6,292 nucleotides of DNA, from assembly GCA_002338255.1 (NCBI GenBank), contig DDHX01000042.1, positions 62,656-68,947 of the forward strand, given 5' to 3'. The translations under genes and the position numbers were made by a program. This document shows positions 1-4,744 of the stretch, in pieces; position 1 is the first letter of the stretch; every line of letters begins with the position of its first letter. Below the pieces are notes generated by a model. The model worked only from the letters and a program-made list of their open reading frames with translations, searched no databases and had not been told where the DNA came from. This DNA is from Ruminococcaceae bacterium UBA1865 (GTDB lineage Bacteria > Bacillota > Clostridia > Oscillospirales > Acutalibacteraceae).

Positions 1-1
1 G

Positions 2-1723
2 CCGGAAATGCTGCCGATGATTGTGACAACCAACTTGGCTAAGGGTGCTGTCAACATGGCTCATCAGAAAACAGTTGTTAAGCATCTGAACTCCATTCAG
101 AATTTTGGTGCGATGGACATCCTGTGTACCGATAAAACAGGAACCCTGACGCGTGATGAAATTATCATCGAGCGGCATTTGAATGTGCAGGGAAAAGAAG
201 ATGTCCGTGTTTTAAAACATGCCTATCTGAATAGTTATTTTCAAACCGGCCTTAAAAACTTGATCGATTTGGCCGTGATTGAAAAAGCCGGAGAGGAAAG
301 TGTCACCTATTTAAATAATGAGTATTTAAAGGTTGATGAAATACCATTCGATTTTTCCCGTCGCCGTATGAGCGTCGTATTGAAGGACAGGGCGGGTAAA
401 ACACAGGTAATCACCAAGGGTGCAGTTGAGGAAATTATGCAGATCTGTTCCTACTGTGAGTACGACGGTGAGGTTATTTCGCTGACCGATTCCATACGCG
501 AACAAGTTATGAACATGACTAATGACCTGAATTCACAGGGCATGAGGGTAATTGCCGTCGCACAGAAGAAAGACCCGGCTGTTGAGGGTGTTTTTGGTGT
601 GAAAGACGAGAGTGACATGACACTGATGGGCTACCTCGCTCTTCTCGACCCGCCTAAAAAATCCGCGGGTACTGCGATCAAGGCTTTGGAAGCATATGGT
701 GTTCATGTTAAGGTTCTTACCGGTGACAACGAGGGTGTCACGCAAAAGGTATGCAGTGAAGTTGGTCTTTCGGTCGATAAGATTCTGCTTGGCTCCGAAC
801 TTGAGGAAATGGGCGAGGATGAGCTTTTGAAGCGTGTCGAGGAAACCACCATCTTCGCCAAACTTTCACCAATCCAAAAGGCGCGAATCGTCAACGCGTT
901 GCAGGAGCTTGGCCACACTGTCGGTTTCATGGGCGACGGTATTAACGATGCTCACGCATTGAGCAAGGCTGATGTGGGAATTTCGGTTGACACAGCTGTT
1001 GATATCGCCAAAGAAAGTGCGGATATCATCCTACTCGAAAAAGACTTGATGGTACTTGAACACGGTGTAGTTGAAGGCCGTAAGATCTTTGGAAATATTA
1101 TTAAGTACATTAAAATGACCGCAAGTTCTAACTTCGGTAATATGCTTTCTGTGCTTGCCGCCAGTGCATTTTTGCCGTTTCTGCCCATGATGCCGGTACA
1201 GATATTAGTTCTGAATCTGTTGTATAACATATCTCAGATTTCGATACCGTGGGATAATATGGACGAGGACTACCTGCGCGTTCCACGCAAATGGGAAGCT
1301 TCAAGCATCAGCAAGTTCATGCTCTGTATCGGGCCGGTGAGCTCTGTGTTTGATATTGCAACATTCATACTGCTGTGGAATGTATTTGGCTGCAACACTG
1401 CATCCAATCCGGCGCTGGTTGCGTTGTTTAATGCAGGCTGGTTTGTAGAAAGCCTGATTTCCCAGACACTTATTATCCACCTTATCCGTACGCCTAAAAT
1501 TCCGTTTATTCAGAGCCGTGCCGCGGCACCTGTAGTGCTGCTCACAACGATTATCATGATAATCGGCATGATTATCCCGTTTACGCCGCTTGGCGCGTAT
1601 CTTGGCATGGCGGGCCTGCCTTTGGCTTATTTCGCTTGGCTTGCGTTGATTATTCTCAGCTACATTCTGCTTGCGCAAATTGTCAAAACTATTTATATTA
1701 AAGCCACGAAATCATGGTTATAA
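2..1723 (+). CDS. mgtA: MgtA-type magnesium-translocating P-type ATPase, 5' partial
   Basis: This is the C-terminal part of a P-type ATPase that imports Mg2+ across the cytoplasmic membrane using ATP. The reading frame is open to the left edge (PEM before the first in-frame Met), so the start lies outside the window; full MgtA proteins are about 900 residues and 571 remain from that Met. Counting from it, the phosphorylation motif DKTGT is at 42-46, the nucleotide-binding KGA at 137-139, TGDN at 238-241 and the hinge GDGIND at 309-314. The C-terminal membrane domain follows (about 372-562), including LLYNISQ near 404-410, IPWDNMD, and a [10 protein letters not shown] segment characteristic of MgtA/MgtB rather than Ca2+ or K+ pumps. 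The usual M6 motif is LLYDxSQ; here the Asp is Asn (407). No hairpin terminator is evident before the tRNA promoter. Family assignment is firm; substrate is by family. Confidence 0.95.
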   Translation, partial: PEMLPMIVTTNLAKGAVNMAHQKTVVKHLNSIQNFGAMDILCTDKTGTLTRDEIIIERHLNVQGKEDVRVLKHAYLNSYFQTGLKNLIDLAVIEKAGEESVTYLNNEYLKVDEIPFDFSRRRMSVVLKDRAGKTQVITKGAVEEIMQICSYCEYDGEVISLTDSIREQVMNMTNDLNSQGMRVIAVAQKKDPAVEGVFGVKDESDMTLMGYLALLDPPKKSAGTAIKALEAYGVHVKVLTGDNEGVTQKVCSEVGLSVDKILLGSELEEMGEDELLKRVEETTIFAKLSPIQKARIVNALQELGHTVGFMGDGINDAHALSKADVGISVDTAVDIAKESADIILLEKDLMVLEHGVVEGRKIFGNIIKYIKMTASSNFGNMLSVLAASAFLPFLPMMPVQILVLNLLYNISQISIPWDNMDEDYLRVPRKWEASSISKFMLCIGPVSSVFDIATFILLWNVFGCNTASNPALVALFNAGWFVESLISQTLIIHLIRTPKIPFIQSRAAAPVVLLTTIIMIIGMIIPFTPLGAYLGMAGLPLAYFAWLALIILSYILLAQIVKTIYIKATKSWL

Positions 1724-1750
1724 ATAAAGTAAAAGTAATAAAAGTTATTG

Positions 1751-1779
1751 TTGAAAAAGCGTCCCCAATGTGATATAAT
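1751..1779 (+). promoter_or_regulatory. Promoter of the tRNA-Ala gene
   Basis: TTGAAA (1751-1756), a 17-bp spacer, then TATAAT (1774-1779) preceded by TGA, which gives an extended -10. The predicted start, near 1786, is a few bases before the mature tRNA 5' end. It gives the tRNA transcription independent of mgtA. Confidence 0.8.
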
Positions 1780-1791
1780 AACACTTGTTGT

Positions 1792-1867
1792 GGGGGCGTA
1801 GCTCAGCTGGGAGAGTGCTTGCTTCGCATGCAAGAAGTCGAGAGTTCGAATCTCTTCGTCTCCACCA
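1792..1867 (+). tRNA. tRNA-Ala (anticodon CGC)
   Basis: A complete 76-nt cloverleaf can be folded. The acceptor stem pairs GGGGGCG with CGTCTCC, the D stem GCTC with GAGT, the anticodon stem CTTGC with GCAAG around loop TTCGCAT, and the T stem GAGAG with CTCTT around TTCGAAT; CCA is encoded. The anticodon is CGC (1825-1827), reading GCG. The third acceptor pair is G-U, the main identity element of tRNA-Ala, which supports the call. The gene is the integration target: its 3' 50 nt are duplicated at 6005-6054. If the crossover is in the anticodon arm, as is common for tyrosine recombinases, the 3' half of this gene came from the element and rebuilds an intact tRNA. Confidence 0.95.
1818..1867 (+). 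repeat. attL: left 50-bp attachment repeat inside tRNA-Ala
   Basis: Identical to 6005-6054, from the first base of the anticodon stem through CCA. The bases on both sides differ (G versus T before, T versus A after), so the repeat is exactly 50 bp. The anticodon arm itself is an inverted repeat (CTTGC and GCAAG around a 7-nt loop) and is the likely core site where the integrase cuts. Confidence 0.9.
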
Positions 1868-1876
1868 TAAAAAGAA

Positions 1877-1917
1877 CCGCGTGAGTACTGGAAAATCCAG
1901 TGTTCATGCGGCTTTTT
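1877..1917. terminator. Bidirectional intrinsic terminator just inside the left end
   Basis: A 16-bp stem (1877-1892 with 1896-1911, three G-U pairs, loop AAA) is followed on the + strand by CTTTTTC. On the minus strand it is followed by TTCTTTTT. It can therefore end the tRNA transcript and also the leftward integrase transcript before it runs antisense into the tRNA. It lies on the element side of the junction, so the element appears to bring its own tRNA terminator. Confidence 0.85.
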
Positions 1918-1952
1918 CTTTGTTTAGATACTTTATAACTAATTTGCTCGAT

Positions 1953-1977
1953 GTTAATAGAAGTTAACAAAAGTTAA
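1953..1977 (+). repeat. Three GTTAA direct repeats at 10-bp spacing
   Basis: GTTAA starts at 1953, 1963 and 1973, one helical turn apart, so a protein could bind all three on one face. They lie between attL and the TGGACA repeats, where an accessory or excisionase-type protein would bind. Function is inferred only from position and spacing. Confidence 0.45.
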
Positions 1978-1992
1978 TGATTAATTGTGCAA

Positions 1993-2022
1993 CAGTGGAC
2001 ATACAGTGGACAATACTGGACA
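1993..2022 (+). repeat. Left arm-type sites: three TGGACA direct repeats
   Basis: CAGTGGACA at 1993-2001 and 2004-2012, and TACTGGACA at 2014-2022; TGGACA begins at 1996, 2007 and 2017, spacing 11 and 10 bp. The 14-mer TGCAACAGTGGACA (1988-2001) recurs exactly at 5932-5945 beside the right end. Direct repeats present near both ends and in the same orientation are typical of arm-type binding sites of the N-terminal domain of lambda or Tn916-like integrases. Confidence 0.7.
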
Positions 2023-2029
2023 TAGATTT

Positions 2030-3250
2030 TTAGGCTTGATTCTTTTTGGCTGATTTTTTGGGAACTGCGCCAAGCATTTTTCTTGCACCTTGTAACGCAG
2101 CGGGAGCAAGGTGAGAATATTTCATCGTCATTGCTCCGGTAGAATGTCCCATAAGATATTGAACAGTGCGAACGTCAATTCCCTTTGCAATGCAGTCGGT
2201 AGCAAATGTGTGTCGGAGTTGATGGCTTGTAAATTCATATTTGCGCGTTGTGTTCGGCTTAATCCCTTTTTTCTTTTTCCCTGCGGATATTCTATCACTG
2301 ACCGTTATACCGCTCATTGCATCAAGCAATACGTCCCATAAACGTTTAAATTCGCCATCTTGAATAATTCCATGTGCTCCGGGGAAAACGAGCGTACGGC
2401 CTTGTAATGTATCTTTGTTTAATTCTTTCCATTCTGATAGTTCTTTAGCAAATTTAGTTGGTATGGGAAGAACTCTATTTCCAGACGTAGATTTTGTGTC
2501 TTTTATTCGCTTGCCTTTAAAATCGTAAGCTTCTATAATCGTGATGTTCAGATTGTCTAAATCAACGTTTTTCCATTTGAGTGCCGCAGCTTCTTCACGG
2601 CGAACCCCACATTTTAATTGCATCAACGCGAATAGCCTTATTAAAGGAAGTCTATTTGCTCTTTTTTTATCAACAATACTATTTTCCTTATATGGCAATG
2701 GTTTTACACTCCACAACGCTTCTTGATCATTCTCTGAAATAGCTTCTCTTTCAGTTGTAGGAGAATCAATTGGAGCCTTAATATCTTCGGTTATATCAAA
2801 CATCATTGCGCGGTTTTTTCGTGCCAACTTGCAAATTTGATGCGCAGTAGATATCACTGAATTTATAGTACGTTTAGAGTAATGATTTTCATTCATATCT
2901 GAAATAACAACAGATAAGTCAAGAGAAGTGATTTTACTGACTTTTTTATTGTCAAGTGTAGAAAGATGTTTAATCGCTGCCCGATACATATCTTGGGTTG
3001 TCCTGCCTAAAGATGGCAAAGCAATTTTCTTCCAAGTGTCAGCCCAATATTTCCAAGTGCTTTTGCTGTCTGTTACGGCTATTCCCATGCCTTTATCAAT
3101 ACGAAGCTGCGCTATCTTATCTTCCAGTTCCTCTTTTGTATCTGCATACACAGCTTTAACAATTGGCTTACCCTCTGCATCATGACCCAACGTAACACGT
3201 TTACGATACATTCCGGACGAATGAGTTGTTTTCTTTTTACGACCCGCCAC
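2030..3250 (-). CDS. int: Tyrosine recombinase (site-specific integrase)
   Basis: Catalyses integration and excision of the element at tRNA-Ala. With the GTG start used here the protein has 406 residues. The catalytic set is complete: Arg217 (CGVRREEAAAL), Lys253 (DTKST), His343 and Arg346 (SHQLRHTFAT), His369 (LMGHS) and nucleophile Tyr378 (MTMKYSHL). The N-terminal part (about 1-60, basic, GMYRKRVTLG) resembles the arm-binding domain of Tn916 or phage integrases, and about 65-165 is the SAM-like core-binding domain. The start is GTG at 3250 because GGAGTG lies 8 nt upstream of it; a TTG nine codons further up (3277) has no ribosome binding site and falls in the predicted operator at the transcription start. 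It is read toward the tRNA. A LexA-like box at its predicted start site suggests SOS control. It looks intact and probably active. Confidence 0.95.
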   Translation of the reverse strand: MAGRKKKTTHSSGMYRKRVTLGHDAEGKPIVKAVYADTKEELEDKIAQLRIDKGMGIAVTDSKSTWKYWADTWKKIALPSLGRTTQDMYRAAIKHLSTLDNKKVSKITSLDLSVVISDMNENHYSKRTINSVISTAHQICKLARKNRAMMFDITEDIKAPIDSPTTEREAISENDQEALWSVKPLPYKENSIVDKKRANRLPLIRLFALMQLKCGVRREEAAALKWKNVDLDNLNITIIEAYDFKGKRIKDTKSTSGNRVLPIPTKFAKELSEWKELNKDTLQGRTLVFPGAHGIIQDGEFKRLWDVLLDAMSGITVSDRISAGKKKKGIKPNTTRKYEFTSHQLRHTFATDCIAKGIDVRTVQYLMGHSTGAMTMKYSHLAPAALQGARKMLGAVPKKSAKKNQA

Positions 3251-3270
3251 TATAATTTCACTCCATAGCT

Positions 3271-3287
3271 CAAACAAATGTTTGTTT
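3271..3287 (-). promoter_or_regulatory. LexA-like operator at the integrase transcription start
   Basis: CAAAC-AAAT-GTTTG (3271-3284) is a perfect 5-bp-arm palindrome matching 11 of 12 positions of the Bacillus LexA/DinR core GAAC-RNRY-GTTY. An overlapping symmetry, AAACAAA-TG-TTTGTTT, spans 3272-3287. It covers the start point predicted from the -10 at 3290-3295, a position suited to repression. It shares the 11-mer AAACAAATGTT with 3451-3461. Confidence 0.6.
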
Positions 3288-3289
3288 AT

Positions 3290-3318
3290 ATTATATTTTT
3301 TTACCGCTCCTGTTTTAA
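3290..3318 (-). promoter_or_regulatory. Probable integrase promoter
   Basis: On the minus strand a consensus TATAAT (3295 to 3290) is preceded at 17 bp by TTAAAA (3318 to 3313), a poor -35. The predicted start is near 3283, about 33 nt upstream of the GTG start codon. The weak -35 lies in the loop region of a hairpin, so regulation or leader read-through from the repressor transcript are alternatives. Confidence 0.5.
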
Positions 3319-3333
3319 AAGAGCGGCATTTTT
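3304..3333 (+). terminator. Small rightward intrinsic terminator
   Basis: CCGCTC (3304-3309) pairs with GAGCGG (3321-3326) around an 11-nt loop, followed by CATTTTT on the + strand. There is no T-run on the minus strand, so it acts rightward only. It could stop transcription running antisense through integrase from entering the promoter at 3393. Confidence 0.55.
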
Positions 3334-3392
3334 ATATCGGTGTACCATTTTTAGTACTTGCTAAATATAGAACTTAAAAACTGTATATGGTA

Positions 3393-3421
3393 TTGATTTC
3401 CAAATAGAACAGTGGTATTAT
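3393..3421 (+). promoter_or_regulatory. Rightward promoter in the int-repressor gap
   Basis: TTGATT (3393-3398), 17-bp spacer, TATTAT (3416-3421); predicted start near 3428. Two LexA-like boxes lie immediately downstream (3437-3463) and a half site GAACA lies in the spacer. Transcription would run through a decayed small ORF and then antisense through the repressor gene; no + strand terminator is seen before 4300. Confidence 0.6.
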
Positions 3422-3436
3422 ATCATCATCGCTAAA

Positions 3437-3463
3437 AGAACAGATGTTCTAAACAAATGTTCT
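3437..3463 (+). promoter_or_regulatory. Tandem LexA/SOS-like boxes
   Basis: Box 1, AGAACAGATGTTCT (3437-3450), matches all 12 positions of the Bacillus LexA core GAAC-RNRY-GTTY and is a 6-bp-arm palindrome. Box 2, TAAACAAATGTTCT (3450-3463), matches 11 of 12 and abuts box 1, centres 13 bp apart. They lie about 10-35 bp after the predicted start of the promoter at 3393, where a bound repressor would block initiation or escape. The consensus match is seen; LexA as the binder is inference. Confidence 0.65.
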
Positions 3464-3504
3464 TACCTTAGGAAGTGCGGAAATGAATACGAGGTGGAAT
3501 TGTA

Positions 3505-3684
3505 ACGGAAAGAGAAAAGTTAATCGAAAGAATCATTGCAGGAATATCCGACGTCGAAAAAGCGGAAACAATAGAAAAAATTAATGCATTTATTTCTTGT
3601 CAGATTTCTCTTGAAGCCGAACAAAGTCAATGTAATCAGCAATTTTCGCAAGCCCCTCATCACTTAACCCGTCAAGTTTTTTGA
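3505..3684 (+). pseudogene. Decayed small ORF without a usable start codon
   Basis: An open frame of 59 codons plus stop begins EREKLIERIIAGISDVEKAE, a protein-like charged helix, and follows a good ribosome binding site GAGGTGG (3491-3497). No ATG, GTG or TTG is at the right place: at ideal distance stands ACG (3505), one transition from ATG, preceded by GTA (3502), one transition from GTG. The last 32 codons overlap the 3' end of the repressor gene antisense and look less protein-like, so an original C-terminus may be lost. It is unrecognised. It would be the first gene transcribed from the LexA-box promoter. It could be translated from ACG at a low level, or be a dead relic of an early phage gene. 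Confidence 0.35.
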
Positions 3685-3949
3685 CAGTCTCAATTGCAAA
3701 TGCAGAAATAAGCTCGCCGTTGTTGGTGGGCTTATCTTTTTGCTCTTTACCTAAGAGATAGTCAGTAGATACTCCCAAATAGTCTGCAATTTCATTTAAA
3801 TGGTTCTTATAAGATTTGGTTACGCCACGGCTCCATTCGCTTACCTGACTTTTAGTAACACCTAAAGCATCGGCAAGCTGCTGCTGAATTTTTCCTTGTG
3901 ATTCTAAGAGATTAAAGATAGTGTCGCCAGTATAATCTCGCTTACTCAT
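3590..3949 (-). CDS. XRE-family (cI/ImmR-like) transcriptional repressor
   Basis: A 119-residue DNA-binding protein, probably the element's master repressor. The helix-turn-helix spans about residues 10-65: QQQLADALGV (22-31) and recognition helix TKSQVSEWSRG (32-42), followed by the LNEIADYLGVSTDYLLG signature common to XRE repressors. The C-terminal tail (about 80-119, LSDEGLAKIADYIDFVRLQ) is a predicted helix, probably for dimerisation. There is no S24 peptidase domain, so RecA-stimulated self-cleavage is not available. The start is ATG at 3949: AAAGG lies 9 nt upstream, whereas the ATG at 3958 directly abuts that site. It is read leftward, like integrase, from promoters that carry the GTAA-N3-TTAC palindromes, which suggests autoregulation. 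A weakly structured, T-rich stretch follows the stop, so some read-through toward int is possible. Confidence 0.9.
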   Translation of the reverse strand: MSKRDYTGDTIFNLLESQGKIQQQLADALGVTKSQVSEWSRGVTKSYKNHLNEIADYLGVSTDYLLGKEQKDKPTNNGELISAFAIETVKKLDGLSDEGLAKIADYIDFVRLQEKSDKK

Positions 3950-4000
3950 TTTCAACATCCTTTAGATAATATAAATAAAATATTACCCAAAATCTGTATG

Positions 4001-4029
4001 ATTATACAAACGTAATAATTACTACTAAA
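4001..4029 (-). promoter_or_regulatory. Proximal leftward repressor promoter with operator O1
   Basis: On the minus strand TATAAT (4006 to 4001) has TTTAGT at the -35 place (4029 to 4024), a poor match. The 17-bp spacer holds palindrome O1, core GTAATAATTAC (4012-4022). The weak -35 suggests a low maintenance promoter or one needing help. Confidence 0.45.
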
Positions 4030-4054
4030 ACCTATTGACAGTAGTAAAAATTAC
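4012..4054. promoter_or_regulatory. Operator pair O1 and O2 (core GTAA-N3-TTAC)
   Basis: O1 core GTAATAATTAC at 4012-4022 and O2 core GTAAAAATTAC at 4044-4054, 32 bp apart, each with TAGTAA-like outer bases. O1 lies in the spacer of a leftward promoter, O2 in the spacer of the rightward promoter at 4035. The repressor encoded at 3590-3949 is the obvious binder, by position. Confidence 0.7.
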
Positions 4055-4063
4055 GCTTATACT
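4035..4063 (+). promoter_or_regulatory. Main rightward promoter
   Basis: TTGACA (4035-4040), exactly 17 bp, TATACT (4058-4063): close to consensus. The spacer contains operator O2. The predicted start near 4070 gives a leader of about 235 nt before the gene at 4307. It faces the leftward promoter at 4151-4179, so the two transcripts overlap by about 75 nt. Confidence 0.75.
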
Positions 4064-4150
4064 AATAACAGAAGTTGGCAATTGAACAGACAATGCCTTA
4101 CATAACATAAGGGCGAAAAAATATGATTTATTATTCTTATCAACAAATCT

Positions 4151-4179
4151 ATAATAGTCGTAATTTTTACAATTGTCAA
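4151..4179 (-). promoter_or_regulatory. Distal leftward promoter for the repressor, with operator O5
   Basis: On the minus strand TTGACA (4179 to 4174), 17 bp, TATTAT (4156 to 4151). The spacer contains a fifth palindrome, core GTAATTTTTAC on the + strand (4160-4170). The predicted start, near 4144, gives a leader of about 195 nt to the repressor. The arrangement with the promoter at 4035 is face-to-face, as in the phage 186 switch. Confidence 0.72.
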
Positions 4180-4239
4180 TGGAATTATACAAATTTGGAG
4201 TGATGCATAAAAACAAAGGAATAGCTATACCCTGTAGTA

Positions 4240-4281
4240 GTAAAAATTACTATTAAAATAGCTAAAAGTAGTAATAATTAG
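4240..4281. promoter_or_regulatory. Operator pair O3 and O4
   Basis: O3, TAGTAA-AAA-TTACTA (core 4240-4250), is the most complete palindrome of the set; O4 has core GTAATAATTAG (4271-4281). They are 31 bp apart, nearly the same spacing as O1 and O2, and end 25 bp before the start codon at 4307. No convincing promoter surrounds them. They could serve cooperative binding, looping to O1/O2, or a roadblock to rightward transcripts. Confidence 0.6.
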
Positions 4282-4306
4282 AATTTGGAAAGGAGGAAAA
4301 TCAGTA

Positions 4307-4549
4307 ATGAAACTTAACTATGTTAATGAAGTGCCTGAAACAAACTCTAAGAAAGAGAATCTTGAACTTGTTTCGATGCTTCAAGAATTTGTTGGAAGCG
4401 GGAATCCTGCGGCAGAGATCAATTACGACAGAACGAAATACAAATCTGAAACTTCGTTCTATTCCGTTGTAAGAACCTCTATCAATCGCCACGGAATCAA
4501 AGCAAAGGTTTACATACGCAAGGGCAAAGTATATCTGGCAAAAGCTTGA
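4307..4549 (+). CDS. Small protein of unknown function (80 aa), first rightward gene
   Basis: It starts at ATG 4307 with AGGAGG (4291-4296) 10 nt upstream. The protein is hydrophilic, without a signal peptide or membrane segment. An acidic N-terminal half (ENLELVSMLQEFVGSGNPAAEI) precedes a region SFYSVVRTSINRHGIKAKV that could be a helix followed by strands, ending in KVYIRKGKVYLAK, strongly basic. This pattern resembles small uncharacterised proteins of Firmicute phages and integrative elements; I do not know a function. A nucleic-acid-binding role is plausible from the basic C-terminus and from its place as the first gene after the operators. It is followed after 33 nt by the next gene, so the two are probably one operon. 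Confidence 0.75.
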   Translation: MKLNYVNEVPETNSKKENLELVSMLQEFVGSGNPAAEINYDRTKYKSETSFYSVVRTSINRHGIKAKVYIRKGKVYLAKA

Positions 4550-4582
4550 TTTGGACAAGCGCCTTAGAAAGGAGAAGCAACC

Positions 4583-4744
4583 ATGACGCTTGAAGAACGC
4601 ACCTTGTCAAAGGAGATTGCACAGCAAATTAGGGACAAGTTTGGCAAGGAGTGTTTGAACGCCAAAGAGTTCGCTAATTACTTAGGGAAAACAAGGCAGT
4701 ATGTTTGTAGTGGTCGAGGAATCTCATGCATTAAAGACTGGTGA
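4583..4744 (+). CDS. Short excisionase-like helix-turn-helix protein, probably truncated
   Basis: A 53-residue frame starts at ATG 4583, with AAAGGAG (4568-4574) 8 nt upstream. Residues about 8-42 (KEIAQQIRDKFGKECLNAKEFANYLGKTRQY in outline) match the start of Xis or MerR-like DNA-binding proteins: LNAKEFANYLGKTRQYV corresponds to the helix-turn-helix. In that family a wing and a second helix follow (about 20-25 residues); here only SGRGISCIKDW remains before TGA. The last 44 nt overlap the next gene in another frame. It is the best candidate for the element's excision partner of Int by position and fold, but the wing appears lost, so activity is doubtful. Tn916 Xis is 67 residues. Confidence 0.65.
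   Translation: MTLEERTLSKEIAQQIRDKFGKECLNAKEFANYLGKTRQYVCSGRGISCIKDW

Noticed and set aside
1785..1967. 60-codon open frame across the tRNA gene
   Set aside because: It is tRNA and terminator sequence read as protein; no ribosome binding site of its own.
1993..2022. TGGACA repeats as a CRISPR or iteron array
   Set aside because: Repeats are too short and closely spaced for CRISPR; no replication gene is present, and the copy at the other end fits integrase arm sites.
3251..3277. Longer integrase with TTG start at 3277
   Set aside because: No ribosome binding site, and it would start at the predicted transcript 5' end inside a palindrome; GTG 3250 has GGAGTG at good distance.
3340..3357. 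Imperfect palindrome GTAC-N8-GTAC between int and the rightward promoter
   Set aside because: Short, not repeated elsewhere, and no clear link to a promoter element.
3483..3584. 33-codon + strand ORF from ATG 3483, very rich in Arg, Lys and Asn
   Set aside because: It is an out-of-frame reading of the more protein-like EREKLIER frame. An AGGAAG lies upstream of the ATG, but the amino-acid composition looks accidental.
4077..4097. Hairpin with one bulge near the start of the rightward leader
   Set aside because: No T-run follows and no riboswitch pattern is recognisable; too weak to call.
4025..4216. 63-codon minus-strand frame in the operator region
   Set aside because: It covers operators and promoters, has no good start signal and a composition unlike a real protein.
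4301..4558. 85-codon minus-strand frame opposite the 80-aa gene
   Set aside because: No ribosome binding site; the + strand frame has an excellent one and protein-like composition.
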